Source: Blattamonas nauphoetae
Lineage: Eukaryota > Preaxostyla > Oxymonadida
DNA: 64,000 bases
Direction: 5' to 3'
Assembly (NCBI GenBank): GCA_033064195.1
Contig: JARBJD010000055.1
Coordinates: 1-64,000 of the forward strand
In this document: positions 47,456 to 60,600 of the stretch, in pieces
How the letters are laid out: each line of letters starts with the position of its first letter
Position numbering within the stretch: position 1 is the stretch's first letter
Program-made: the position numbers and the translations under genes
Notes under the pieces: model-generated
What the model saw: only the letters and a program-made list of their open reading frames with translations
Databases searched by the model: none
What the model was told of the DNA's origin: nothing

Positions 47456-50400
47456 CCCTGTCACACAACAGTGCAGCGTGCTTGAGGCAGCCAGCTCTTC
47501 CCCCCGGCGGAATTGAGCTCACGCAGTCGAGGCGTGATTTATAGTTAAACCCTTCGGTTGTTTCATTTCGCTTTGCCTTTTTAGGCCTCTCAGTTTCCTC
47601 CAGTTTTCTCTCCCCCGTTGGGGGCTCTTTCTGGAGATAATGGGTTTCAAACCCTTCTGTTTTTGTCCACCAACCTCGCCCCCACGTGGGTAGAAGTTAC
47701 ACTGTGTCCTAACCAGTCCTCTGTAACGATGTTTTTCTTTTCTGGGACAGACAAAATGATTAGCTCTTTTGTTTGTTGGCCTGATCGATGGCCACCCATT
47801 GTTTTCCCACACGTCACCGGTCTCAATTGTTGGTGGGCCTTGGTTGGTGTAAAAGCAATTTCACACTGACAGGTTCAGAGACGCACACGTACAACGGAGG
47901 ATTCATCTCGATGTCCCATCTCAATTCACATTCGTCCCCATACATGATCACGAACTGTCGATTGCAGGGAGATGGAACAACAACAGGAACAACTATCTAT
48001 TTCTACAGCAGTGGCAAGACCAATCCTCATGCCGTGTCCGTCACAGACACAGCCATCCTCGACTCCAAACCCACAATCGAAATCAGAGAGATGACGTCTG
48101 ATCATCCGTTCACGCTCACTCGCACACACATGCAAAATGGAAACCTCCTCATCAACAATGTCAAATCAACTCTCCTCCCATCGCTGATTGTGGATTGTCA
48201 ATTTGAACAGACCACAATCAACTGTACCAGATGCATGACCACATGTCTCATCTCAGGCACAACATTCACTGGCACGCAACCCTTCTCAGTCCCGGTCATT
48301 TCATCAGAAGTGAGCAGGTCAGTCATCCTCCACGACTGCTCGTTCACAGACATCGAAACAAATGGGAATGCCTTGTTTGACTTCTCGGCCATATCTTTCT
48401 CAGTGTTTGACACTGTCACGATTAGAAATTGTGAAGGGACGATTGCAGCTGGTGTCTTCAATCTCACCAACACCAATGTCACTGTCCACTCCTGCTCATT
48501 CAGTGCTGTGTCTGGAAAGACAGCGAATCTTGTTCTGTTTTCGAAATGTGATTCAGCGCTGTTTGAAGACTGCTCGTTCAGTTTGGAGGACTCGACTGTG
48601 GCCGACATCCAATTCTCCGACACACCGACATCGATCCTGAACGAGTCTTCTGTTGTTGGATGTGTCTCGAATCGTGCTGTCACAACGTCAACTGATGGAA
48701 AGTCTCTCTCTGACTGTCTCCTGTTCACCACTTCAGCCCCTCCTGCACGACACGAACTGTGGATGGAGACATGGCCAACCGGAGGTGAACCGATTCCAGA
48801 ATCGGAAGAAACAGAATTGACATCAAACAAGCAACCCGTCTCCAACCAGCCTGTCATACATGATACTCTCTCCTCGGCATTCACTGCTCTCTCTCCAACC
48901 GACCCGAACCGCCTGCTGATCTCGGATGGAGAGTTCAAAGAGGACTCGGCACAGTCAGTCTCGCACGATTTGGAGATTGTCGGAAATGGAACAGATCCTC
49001 TCTCTTTGCACACGACGAGATTGTCTGTGGAAGGGTTGACTCTTCAGGACCAGTCACAATTGACACTTCGGTCACTCCAACTCGCACCTTCGTCGACGAC
49101 CTCAACCATCCTCTCAGTGGCAGCTGATGCGTCTCTGGACATGAAAGGAGTTGTTGTTCAAGACATCGCAGAGCACACAGCCACTCTCATCTCACTCTCT
49201 TCTGGACAGACTCGCATCTTCCTCTCCATCTTCAACAACACCGAATCATCGGCAGCGCTGATTACTGTGACTGGAAGTGCTTCGCTCACTCTGACGGATT
49301 CGAAGTTTGTGAGCGTCATTCGGACAAGCCTCAAGCCGCTAGACACTGCGACGACGCAGTGTGCGAGTTGTGTGGAGACACAGACAGGAGGAACTGTTGT
49401 GATCAAACAGACGATGTTCGGAGGATGTGCGACGAATGGGCGAGCAGGTGCGATTGATCTGAAAGCATTGGACACCTCAAGTGCCCTCTTCATGGAGAGG
49501 TGCACATTCGACAGGAACCGAGCAGGTGCTGATGTGGAGAACGACACAAAAGGAGACGATGGTGTGATCAATGGATTCTCAGGTGACAAGCAAGATCTCA
49601 ACCTCGACACTTTCGCATCACTCCTTTCGATGCACTCTTTTTTGGTTGATTCCACTCGTGTCATTGTCCCTCCGCCTCCCTTCATCGTCACCACATCGAC
49701 TGGACTCGACACCTTCCTCTCCTTCACTGACTCAGACTCGCTGGGACCGGAGCTTCTGAAAACAGCGACATTGACATATCTCCTCGGAAAACGTCTCCAC
49801 AACAACATTCACACCACGATCTACACCGGGCATAGTTATAATGAGACAGTCACCCCCTTCTCGTTCAGGAATGGGTCAGCAAATGTCTTTCTATGGACAT
49901 CTTATTATTCCAACATCTTTGTCGAACTGACGCCAGCCATCTTCTGCCAACTTTTCAATGCATCTCTCACTCTTACCGAATTAACTCTCTCGTTCCAACC
50001 TCTTGAGAACACTGTCTTCCTCGTGGACGAGACGTCCTCTCTTTCTCTTGTCAACGTTGTTCTCAAGTTATCATCACTCGTCTTGTCTCACCCATTCATC
50101 GATTCGGCCGACACTTCCACCATTCTTACTTCACTCACTGTCCCAACCGGCGTCCAGATGGTTGGTGCTTCATTCATCACAGCAGTCTGCAAGTCCAAGA
50201 CTGGCACATTTCTTTCTTCACCTGGATCAGCCTCGCTCAGAGTCTCTTTCACGACCGAGCCATTTTACAAGATTTCTGGAATTTCGAATGGGCTCATCAG
50301 TTCAACGACTTTCACGACAACTTCGAAATCGCAACAACCTTTGTTGGACATCACAGATTCGACCTTCTCCTTTCAGAAGTGCAAATTCACAAACTTCTGC

Positions 50401-50784
50401 AGCTCAAGTGATGGTGGAATTGTGCGAGCGGTGTCAACAACGCTCACATTCGAAAATTCCTGCACTTTCACAAACTGCTCAGCTCGCAATGGAGGAGTCG
50501 TGTCTGCCACATCAGGCAGCATCGACATCTCCTATGGAACCTTCACTAACTGTTCAGCGGAACATGCAGGAGGAGTGATCCACGGCTCCTTGTCTTGCGT
50601 ATCTTTACCAAAAGCCAGTTTCATGTCGTGCTCTGCCCAGGAAGGAGGAGTAGCACATCTGACATCATGTAACGTCTCTTTTGGACAACCTTCATTCACA
50701 GAATGCACCGCCCTTCATGGCGGAGCATTCTCTGTTGATCTCACAGGTCCAAATCAGATCACCTACACATCTTACAATTACTCA

Positions 50785-51758
50785 TAGTTCCCCGACCAAG
50801 CCGGACTTGTTCATCAAGTCGGACAAAGGGTAGGTATGTCAAGGATACCTCCTTATTTGACTGTAAAGTTGATTGATAATCGCTTTACGGCTTCAACAAA
50901 GAGTTTGAGAACGATCAGACCATTCATTGTATTTGTTCACTTCCCTCATCCATTTTTGCTATTCTCACACAATAGCCAATCGAGCAAAGAGGTGAAGTGA
51001 TTAAATAACATTTGGAACTATTTAGATGTATGTTCAGTTCATCCCCCCATCGAGGATGAGAATGGATCCATCGAAGAAGAAGTTGACGACGGAGAGTTTT
51101 GTGGGTGCCAATTGATTGTTTTCAGCCTCTCGCAACCAATTGAAGCGGATTCAGACGACTTGTATCATTTTTGCTTGGAATGGAGAATGTGAATGAGATT
51201 CTGTTTGCCTCATCTCGGATCTACTGTGAAAAAAGTGAGGAAACCTTAAAATTGCAATCATAAGGCAGTTTGAGGAACACACCATCATTCCAAGATCCAA
51301 GTAGTTGGGATGAATGCCATTGGAGATCTTGTTGAGCATGCCATTCCGGAAGTGAACAGATTCCATCTTATTGAGAGGAATGAGAGATACAAACATCAAA
51401 AGACCTTTATCCTGCAGAAAGGTCGTCGGATGCGTGATTCTTGCGGGTCGGAGAAGACCTTCGTAGAATGAAAACAAGAACATTTTCAACCTCAAAATTG
51501 GTCTGTCAAGGTGCACATTGTGAATATAGCGTGGAGACACATCACTAACATCAATGCTGATGTGAGTTTAGACCTCCGAGAACTGTGATGCATGTCCATT
51601 CAGGTTCGGATTTGAAAAAGCACCCATTGATCGTGTCTTTCTTCTCAGAAATACCAATTTTTACTCAACACTCGCATATCGAAATGAAGAAATTATCATG
51701 CAACTAGAAAGTATTGTTGTCCTACCTGATGAACAAGTCCGGCCTAATCGGAGGACTA
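50785..51758. mobile_element. Inverted-repeat DNA element with TCA duplication (974 bp)
   Basis: The left end begins TAGTTCCCCGACCAAGCCGG and the right end, read inward, TAGTCCTCCGATTAGGCCGG; both continue with ACTTGTTCATCA. TCA is duplicated at 50782-50784 and 51759-51761, and copy A shows one uninterrupted TTCATATTTC. A minus frame of 129 codons (51151-51540) has no transposase motif that I recognise, so the element is probably non-autonomous. The 3-bp duplication would fit PIF/Harbinger- or CACTA-like groups, but the ends match neither consensus. Confidence 0.8.
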
Positions 51759-53340
51759 TCATATTTCACGTCATGTCGAGCCACAGCTGTGGATGAGGAT
51801 GGCAAGTTGGTCGGACGAGGAGGAGCCATTCTGGTGAAGGGACGATCAACGCTCAGGAATTCGGTCAACACACTCACCTCTCGCTACGAAGGAAACACGG
51901 CAGGGTTTGGAAATGACATGTTCATTGAGAAGGAAATGGTGGAAGAATTCGGTGTGGATGGCATCACCACAAATGCTGGAGTCTCCTACAGTCAGTGGCC
52001 ACATCTGGAAATCGAAGGACACACTTCAGACGACACAGAGCGAAAACGCATCGCTGCCTTCCTCGACTTCCCCACCATTCGCATCAACACGACGTATCCG
52101 AACGATTCGGAGTGCAAATGGGGTGGCCGAACATGCCGCACTCTGAGCACCGCTCTTTCCTACCTCGCCTCTACTTGTGTGAATGGGTCTCTCTACTCCC
52201 GCCTTGGTGAGTACGACCTCTCCACCTTTCGAGACAGAAGCCATCACACTTATCAATCAGTCGATCGCTCTTTCGTCGACCCGGGAACGTGGAACAAAGA
52301 TCACGCTTCCAGCATCAATTGTTGAGGAATGCTCCTTCTTCGTCATCAACGACATCTCCCGCCTTTCAACTGAAAAGTTAAGTTTCTCGCTCAAACCGCA
52401 CCACCGAGTCATCGACGTGGAATCTGCAGATGGATGGTTTGAGATGAAGAACTGTGTTGTGATCCTCGAGTCGGGGAAGACAACTGCACTCTCTCCCATC
52501 CTCTCAGTTGGGAATGGACTCGTGTTGTCCAACACACTCTTCAACTCGTCGGACGAAGCATCACCTGCTTCCCTCTCCGTGCCCGCCATCGATTATCGAC
52601 CGACTGGCTCCAAACAGGGACCGCTCGGAGCAGGTCCTTTCGCGATGTCTGGATGCAGTCTCACAAATCTGACATTCACCCAGACACCAGCCATCGTCGT
52701 GGAAACCTCAGATGAACTCACATTCTCGAACCAGATCTTCACTTCTGTGTCAACGGACCCAACGACAGGACAGGAACTTTGGCTGAAAGGGTCGTCTTTC
52801 AAGCAACAACTCAATCCGTCTCTCTGGACAGGCAGCTTCTCAGCGTCGAAACCGGAGCTGCTGATGGGAGAAGACACAGCGATGGACGCTGGACACAAAT
52901 GGAGAGAGTCGTCGCTTGTTTATTGGCTGGTGTCGCCAGAAGTGGAAGTTGTCTTGGACGCTGTCGACGAGAAGGCACATGATCATCCGAATTGTGGATC
53001 GATCGAGTTCAAATGCAACACCCTCGAGTCTGCCTTCTCCTCTTCGTTCCTGAACAAACTCAGCATCATCTCGCTTTCATCATCCACATCAATCGACGTT
53101 CCATTGCTCATTCAAATGCCGTTCGAAATCAAATCAGTCTTCGACACGATCCAAACAGTTGCGATTGAGAAGACAGGATCATTTGAAATGGACAAGCCTT
53201 CCTCGACACTCACATTCACCTCGCTCGCATTTGCACTCTCTTCTTCGTGCACTTCGGAGGATTTCCTTTCACTCAATCCTCTACCAAACCTGTGCCTTCA
53301 ACAAGTGAGATATCCCTGGTGACGTGTAAGGAAACAATGG

Positions 53341-54543
53341 GTGGCAGATCCAATCATGACTCAGCCTGGTCAACAGTCAGTGTTAATCCAATCCGATGCA
53401 CTATCTTCGATAAATGTTAGTGCTGATCTCATCACAGAGATTACGAAACAAGTAATCAATTCCATTCCTCAATACATATCGCAAGCAACAACTCAGTCAA
53501 TTGCACGACCGATCGAGACTAAAATTGGAAACACGGCAGAACAAGCTCTAGATCCCCTTTCACCGATACACTCACAAGAAAAGATCCTCAAGAGGAAACG
53601 TACTTCTCCCACTAGAACAGATCGAAGGCACCGAAATCGACCATCTAAAAATCGAAGTATAGCTGTGCATCGTCGGAATAGACGACAACAATCCAAATAC
53701 GATTACACTGACAGTAGTTTCGAAGAATCCTCAGAGTCATATCAGTCGTCAACAATGATATCAGACACTTCTTCGACTGATGATGACTTGATGCGTCTAA
53801 AGGAGATTCTTCGCCACCGAAAGTCGAAATCGCACAGGACTACAAAAAGGAAGAAGAGTTCCCATCGAAATTTGAGCACATCGACACGATCATCATGCAG
53901 CGATCGGCGACACAGACGAAGTGGAATCTCCAGCCGACAAAGACAGGAAATGCTAAAGAAACAACTTTTCAAAGATATGAAGAAGCAAGAACCATCTTTT
54001 ACTAAGAATTGGCTGCAAACAACATTGCCAAATCAGCAACGTGATTTGACAAATTCACATACGTCTCAGATCAAGAATTTGTTGGGAATTCCCACAGAAA
54101 TAGCTGCAAACCGTGCGATAATCACAGAGGCGCAGAGAATACAAGATCAGGCCTTGATGACAGCAACACATTCAACCTTTTCGTCGATCGGACACATGGC
54201 CCAAGTTTATGATATGGTCACACATGGAGAGCCGCCAAAACACATCCTGCCAATTATCACGAAGGGTATCTTGGATGCTGCGGACTCTGCAGCCTGCAGC
54301 CATCTTGGCCGATACGTTACCCCGGTCAATGCGGGACAGGTCGCTTTCACTTTGGGGCTCACTCAACCAGCGACAGCCCCCAATGATCTGCTTCTACCTC
54401 CCAATCAATCTCCAGGGTTCACTCAGTCCAATAATCCACAACAACAGTTTAGTCAAAATTCTTTCTCTCAACAAGGGGGGTCAGTCCGCCTCCCGACTCA
54501 ACCCAAGGGACAACGCAACAGATTCTACCCCAAACGACATTAA
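53341..54543 (+). mobile_element. DIRS-like element 2: first gene (Gag-like position)
   Basis: A 400-codon frame starting near the end of the left inverted repeat encodes a basic, Ser/Arg/His-rich protein with runs like RRHRNRPSKNRS and a more ordered half (SFTKNWLQTTLPNQQ onward), then a Gln/Asn-rich tail. Position and composition fit the Gag-like protein of DIRS elements. No zinc knuckle is seen. Confidence 0.7.
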
Positions 54544-54587
54544 CACAACCATCCAGTCGACCAGTTCCGGAGAGGCTGAGGGATGCC

Positions 54588-55595
54588 TTGGCGAGATGGG
54601 AGGAGATAGGCGGGAAGGAGAGGGTGTTAGCAGGGGCAATGTGGGAGTGGATCAGTCCAGAGTCCCCGCAGAAGTTGCAAGAACTCCCGTGGTCTCCTCC
54701 ATTCAAGGGCAATGTGGAGGAGACGGGGGCTTTTCATTCACTCTTGTTGGAAGAGATCCAGACGGGTGTGGTTGTTCCTGTCCCACAAACGGAAGTCACC
54801 CTCTCTCTTCATACCTTCCTTGTCCCAAAAACGGGGGGGAGATGGCGGAAGATCTTGAACGCGACGGCACTCAACAAGGAACTGAAGGTCGAGCATTTCA
54901 AAATGGAAGATGTAAAAACAGCGACCTCTTTCATCAATGGAGGAGAATGGATGACGAGTATAGACCTGAAGAATGCATATCAACATGTCTTGGTGCCTCC
55001 ACAACTCAGGAAGTATCTCTGCTTCGAGTTCGAGAAGCAGTTTTATCAATACGTGGGAATGCCGTTCGGGTTGTCGACTGCTCCGCGAACGTTTACGAAG
55101 ATTATGCGTTGTGCTGTGAAACATCTCCGCCACATTCTCCAGATTCCGATAATCTTCTATCTAGACGACATTCTCCTCATCTCGCAAACGATGGAGTCGG
55201 CAAGGGTCAATACAGAAAGAGCGATGGAAACCCTGACAAACTTGGGTTTTCAGATTGCCGTCAGCAAGTGTCAGACAGTCCCATCCCAATCAATCGAATT
55301 CTTGGGATGGTCGATCGACGCGGTTACACAATCGATCTCAATCACCTCGTCTCGACGCTCCAAACTCCTCCATCAATTGCGGATGACCAAGGCAATCATC
55401 CTACATCGAGAATCAATCAGAGTGAGGGACTTGGCAGCTCTGATCGGTCGTCTCAACTTCCTTCGAACGGTCATTCCAGCTGCGAGCCTCAACCTGCAGA
55501 AATTAAACCAATGGAAAGACATGGGTGCCAGGCAGGGTGGATGGGAAGCGAAGGTCCAGCTCAACCGTCTCCACCTGGGAGAGATCACCTTCTAG
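54588..55595 (+). mobile_element. DIRS-like element 2: reverse transcriptase part
   Basis: The frame shows the ordered reverse-transcriptase motifs, including SLHTFLVPK, WMTSIDLKNAYQHV, GMPFGLSTAPRTFTKIM and the YLDD box in FYLDDILLIS, with FLGW downstream. This is the DIRS/Ngaro-type pattern. Confidence 0.93.
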
Positions 55596-55691
55596 GCTTC
55601 AGCGATAGAACGGAACACTCCTCACTCCTTCCGTCAAGTCACACCCACAGCATCTCTCACCACAGATGCGAGCCCATGGGGCTGGGGATGT

Positions 55692-56441
55692 GTGCTCACG
55701 ATTGGGGAGGAGACAACTCTCTTCCATGGAGTCTGGACCGAACAGCAGAAGGTTCAGACGTCCAATTGGAAAGAAACGGCAGCGATTCGTTTCTCCCTAA
55801 TCAAAGCGACCATGCTCCTCAAGCAGAAGGATGTGCGGGCAATCACAGTTCACAGCGACAATACGACGGCCGTTCAAAATGTGAAGAAGCAGAGAGCCAC
55901 CTCATCCCTTGTTCAGATCACGAATCAAACTCTTCAAACAATCAGATCGAGTGGGATGATTCTGGCCGACATCCAACACATTGCGGGAGTGAAGAATACA
56001 GTTGCGGATGCTCTGTCAAGGCTCCACCCTCTTGCGGAGTTCATGCTGACCCCTCTAGCGCTTCAGGTATTGAAAGATCGATGGTCTTACGTTCCTCTGA
56101 TCGATCTCTTCGCCACAGATCAGAACAGACAATGTCACAAATACTTCTCGCTGAGACCGGAAGAGCACTCAGCTGGCGTGAATGCCCTCGTCGTCAACTG
56201 GACAGGGATGATACAACCTCTCTGTCATCCTCCGATTCTCCTCATTCCACGAGTTCTGAAGAATCTGGTGGAGTTGGACAGCATCGTTCTCGGACCATAC
56301 TCCACGATGACAGTGAATACGGATCCGACATCGGAAGCGAGCCTCCCCCCAGGGAATGTACGAGCATCTCTGGTGGGGGAGAGAACCTGGAGGGGAGAGA
56401 CTTCTTCAGAAGTCTGTGTGATGAGGGAAGAATCCCAATGA
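55692..56441 (+). mobile_element. DIRS-like element 2: RNase H part
   Basis: Motifs such as SNWKETAAIRFSL, ITVHSDNTTAVQNV and NTVADALSRL match the RNase H domain that follows the reverse transcriptase in DIRS elements. Confidence 0.88.
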
Positions 56442-57459
56442 ATGTCCGAAATGTGGAAGAAGACGCATACAAACACAAGGGCCCTTGGATGCGGGCTTGG
56501 AAGTTATTCAAACAATATTGCGAGAAGTTCAATCATTCTGTTTCCTTCATTGTTGCCAAGTCAACAAACATTGAACAACTTCTTTGCAGTTTCGTCGCAG
56601 ATCTTGCCGAGCGGTTCCCACCTCCGAACCAACTCCCTCACACAGCAGTTCCGAAAGTCGTCAGATCATTAGGCCTCTTCCACCCAACACTGCACAACGA
56701 CAGGTCACACCTGAATTCTTTCAGACAGGTTCTTGCAAAGAGTCACCCAAAGAACAAGTCAAAACGTCACTACACCGTAATGTGGAATATTGATCTGCTC
56801 CTGAACTGGGCACAGAAAACAAATGAATTAGCCAGCGAAGATCCAGAGGTCCAGCAGATGAGAGCGTTGTCTCTCCTCCTTGCAACGACGTGCTGTCGCC
56901 GTGCAGAGATTGTCAACCTTCGATGGAGGGACGTTGACTTCCATGAATCATCGGACTTCATTCCAACGTCATTTGCGACGGTGACAATCAGGGCAAAACA
57001 GAATCAATTGCAGGACGACATCAGATTTGTTCGAGACGAAGGGGATGAATCATTCTCAGCCTTTCGAGCATTGATCGCACATAAGAGAAACATTGAGCGA
57101 GTCATTGCAGAGTCGGTTGACACAGACATTGCGAATTGCAAGATATGGTATGATTTCAGGAAAGGCGTTCCACTGAAGATGCCGGCCATTGCGTCCATTC
57201 TAAAAGTGTGCTGAAAGAGATCGGTGTCCCTGGTTCTTACGGACCATACACGGTCAAGCATGCAGCGGTGAGCCACCTCAGGCGTGTGGCCAAGGTTCCG
57301 CTGGAAGTAGTCAATAGCCATGTGGGTTGGTCTCTCACTTCGACAATTGCAGACGTCTACTACTCTGCTCCAATCCTGATTGGAACTGGAGTACCCACAC
57401 TCGCAGAGAGTTGGTGGCTGCCCTTACGGGTTCACGGCCTTCCAACTGTATCGAACTAG
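56390..57459 (+). mobile_element. DIRS-like element 2: tyrosine recombinase part
   Basis: This last part shows CCRRAEIVNLRWRDVDF (catalytic Arg region), KHAAVSHLRRVAK (His-x-x-Arg type box) and a downstream Tyr region, as in the recombinases that replace an integrase in DIRS elements. Confidence 0.85.
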
Positions 57460-57546
57460 CTGTACAGGAGAAAGAATCAAGACATCCTTCTCTTCTTTTT
57501 CATTTTCAATGATTCTTCTCCCTTCTTTTAGGTCCCTTTCAACTCT

Positions 57547-57630
57547 CACTTGTTGAAGGCACAGGTTTGGTAGAGGATTGAGTGAAAGGAAATCCTTCTA
57601 CAACAAACCAGTGCCCTTCAACTAAGAACG
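57547..57630. repeat. Internal complementary region of DIRS-like element 2
   Basis: The complement of the left outer end is fused at GGAAATCC/TTCTACAACA to the complement of the right outer end, just after the recombinase part. Confidence 0.88.
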
Positions 57631-60600
57631 CAGCCACACAACTGGGGCTCGTTCGGGGGGACTCTTGTTTTTATGTCGCGGAGCGACTCTGAATATACCT
57701 TTTGGTTCTTTTACACTTCATTAGTCACTTTTGACCTCTCGTTTGTCCAGTTTTTGTTCCTCGTTGAGGATTTCTGGACGAGAGACATCGTTCTCTCTTT
57801 TTGCCCTTCAACTGCCCCCACTTGGGCAAACCAACATCGTGACTCTTCAGTCCCTTGTTGTCAATCTTTTTGGGAACAGATAAAGTTGTTTTTGATTTAT
57901 TCTGTTTGGTTTTTCCTGATTGGATCTGCCACCCATTGTTTCCTTACACGTCACCAGGGATATCTCACTTGTTGAAGGGCACTGGTTTGTTGTAGAAGAA
58001 TGTGTTTGTTGTCTCGCAGGGTTCGATTGTGTTCTCATCGTGCACATTCGGACCGTCAGACTTGCTCTCTCCTCAACTCTCTGCATCAATCGCAAGTTTG
58101 ATCGAAGTGAAAGAATCAAGCGAGCTGAATCTCGTCGAGTGTTCACTGTCCAACTTAGCCTTCACACATCCTACACTCGGGACAGCGATTCATCTGAAGA
58201 AAGGATCGACATTCACGTTCACTTCGACCTCGTCGCCATTCTCGTCGATCACATCGCAAGGAAAAGGAAGCTGTGTTCTGTTGGATGTGGATGGCTCAAC
58301 TGAAGTCAACGCTGCCGTCACTCTTCTCCAAAACTGGGCTCCGACCAGAGCTGCCTCGCGATTCACGCCAGATGAGAAGAACCGCTTCGTTGCTCGCTTT
58401 GAGAACGGGTCGGTGGACGAGCTGATCTATCACTGGTTCCCGTACGACAACAAAACTATGCACGTTCACGCAGATGGAGGAAGCCACGAAAAGTGCGGAC
58501 TGGATGTGCTTCCCTGTGGATCGCTCAGTGTTGGGTTGGAACATGTGGGAGTGGAGAGACAGATCGATGTGGATGGTGATATTGTCGAGACAGCCGCTCT
58601 CTCAGCATTCTCTGCAGACACTCTCATCCAATCACCTCCATACACCACACACATCCTGACAGTCTCGAAAGAAACCTCTTTTAAGGTTGTCTCTTGTGAT
58701 GTGTCGTTCCATCGCCTTTCATTTGTGCCGTTCATCCCATCGTCCCCCTCCAATGAAGACACCCCAGTCAGAGACACCTCTCTCTTCTCACTCACATCTG
58801 GCACTCTGTCGCTCTCTTCCTGCTCGTTCTCTTCGTTCGTCCTTGCTTCTGATCCTCTGATCACTCACTCAGATGGATCGCTCTCACTTGAGTCGTGTTG
58901 TGTGTCGTCGGTGTCTCGCCAGTCTGGACGAGGAAGTGTGCTGGCGACCACGCTGAAGGGCGGGATGGGTCTCTCTCTTCCCGACTTGACTTTCTCGTCC
59001 ATGCCATCGACAGCAGAGTCTGTTGCCATCCTGCTTTCCTGCCATTCAATCCAGACACAATCGGAGCTGACCTCGTTCAACTTGACGAACATGAAGTTTG
59101 GAGAGAGTGCCGATGCAGCGACACGATTTGTGGAGATTGTTGGGAACGACCTTTCCAAACTGATCTCGGAGAACGATGCAGCATTCGCGAACTCCTTCTC
59201 TTCCAGTTTGAGTCTGGACTTCCTGTGGAGTGTGGACGAACAGTTCGAACTGCCAGCGTCGCTTCTGTTCTACCATCTTCCGCAAGAAGGACCGATTGGA
59301 GTGGAGCGAGGAGGGTTGGAGATGGACAGATGTGGATACAACAGTGTGTGGTGCAGATCGATAGAGAAGTCGTTGGAGCGGATGGTTGTGCAGAACACTG
59401 AAGTGATGGAAGTGAGGGGAGACGCCGACCTGAACGCTTCGTTGGCTTTGGCAAGACCACTGCACATGCGAGGGATGGAGGAGAATGCGACTCTCCATGT
59501 TGATTCAGAAGGGTCTCTCTCGTCTTCCCTCCACCACACCCTCACCGCTGAGTTACTCATCGTCTCGCTCCCCGCCACACACAATCCTCTGGCTGTGTTC
59601 ATCTCGTCTTCGGGTCTGCTGAAGTTGAGCATGATTGTGATCACATCGACAACACCGTCGAATGCCCAACTTGTCAGAGTTTCGGGTGGACAGGCCGAAT
59701 TGGTGCGTCTGACGATGAATGCTGGGATGAGCACAAATACCGAAGCGATCCACATTGCGTCTGGCGATGTGCACGTGTCGTATTTGACGTTGAACTCCCC
59801 AATCACCAAAAACCAGACGATCGTCCGAATGACTGATGGAAGTGTGAATGTGACGCAAGTTTCTCTGACGACCTCCGCTCCTGTTGATGGAAGGCTGTTC
59901 GACCTTTCTGGTTCTTCGATCGATCTCTCTTCCATCAAACTCACCAACCATGTCTTCACTGACACTCCCTTCGTCTTCTCCTCGTTTGCTTCTGCCTCAC
60001 TCGTTGAGGTTCACGCTCAGAATTGCACAGCGTCTCATCTCATCGAAGCAAAAGACAGCGACGATCTCACATTGCGCCTCTGCTCATTCACAGACTCACT
60101 CACGCATGTCTCACAGAATGATGAATCGTCGTCTATATGTGCGTGGACAAACAGCGTTCTCGATTTGCAGAACTGCTCGACTCACCTACACTACACCGAA
60201 ATGACGTGTCTGTCGCAAGGAGCTGTCACTGTTCGAGAAGGAACACTCACTCTCACTTCCTGCACATTCACATCCAACACTCCTCCCAACACTTCATTCC
60301 CATCGATCCGACGAAACATCCAATGCGAAGATGGATCAGTGTTGGTTGGAAGCCCCACTGGAGACGGAGACGCGTCCAATCCCAATCACTGGATCTCAAC
60401 GAAGAATTGCAGTGTGGAGAAGGAATCGCGAGTTGTTGCTGCTCCTCTGTTCATCCCGACACTGGACACGGCGGGGTCGAAGAGTGTGTTGAACAAGAGT
60501 CGGAAGGAGTATGATGTGTCCGTGAAGGGAGAGATGCTGGTGCCGTGTGGACTTCGCGTTGAGATTTTCGAGCACGTGGCAGTGAACAAGACATCGTTCG

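Larger units (their letters stand above)
38030..47854. mobile_element. DIRS-like element 1, old and broken, composite (9.8 kb)
   Basis: Both ends carry an inverted repeat whose shared core reads GGTGACGTGTGGGAAAACAA (left within 38030-38125, right within 47761-47854). The outermost bases differ: the left begins GGATGTCGTGCC and the right ends GGTTGGTGTAAAA. An internal complementary region at 47376-47455 joins the complements of both outer ends, the hallmark of DIRS elements. Copy A shows the empty site CAGACTGCAATTTC, so nothing was duplicated or lost. The interior shows no recognisable reverse transcriptase or recombinase, and it contains another small element and decayed host-like sequence. 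It is broken, with many breaks, and is twice the length of element 2. Confidence 0.85.
53259..57997 (+). mobile_element. DIRS-like tyrosine-recombinase retroelement 2 (4.7 kb), looks largely whole
   Basis: The split inverted ends share a core with TCAACAAGTGAGATATCCCT and GGTGACGTGT. The left begins GGATTTCC and the right ends GTTGTAGAA. The internal complementary region is at 57547-57630. Order of parts: a Ser/Arg-rich first gene, reverse transcriptase, RNase H, tyrosine recombinase, in overlapping frames as usual for DIRS. Copy A and the two flanks show a clean join with no target duplication. The well-matched ends and open parts suggest a fairly young fossil with at most a few breaks. Confidence 0.92.

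Noticed and set aside
54209-57214. One open frame of 1,001 codons across DIRS-like element 2 as a single protein
   Set aside because: Only its last part carries recognisable recombinase motifs; its first part overlaps the reverse transcriptase and RNase H in another frame.
38030-57997. LTR retrotransposons
   Set aside because: There are no long direct terminal repeats; the ends are inverted, with internal complementary regions and no target duplication, and element 2 has a tyrosine recombinase in place of an integrase.
53235-58010. A 24-nt intron (GTGAGT to CGCAG) in the receptor gene at the DIRS-like element 2 site
   Set aside because: The 24 nt are in frame and coding in copy A, and the donor bases are not conserved in copy B.
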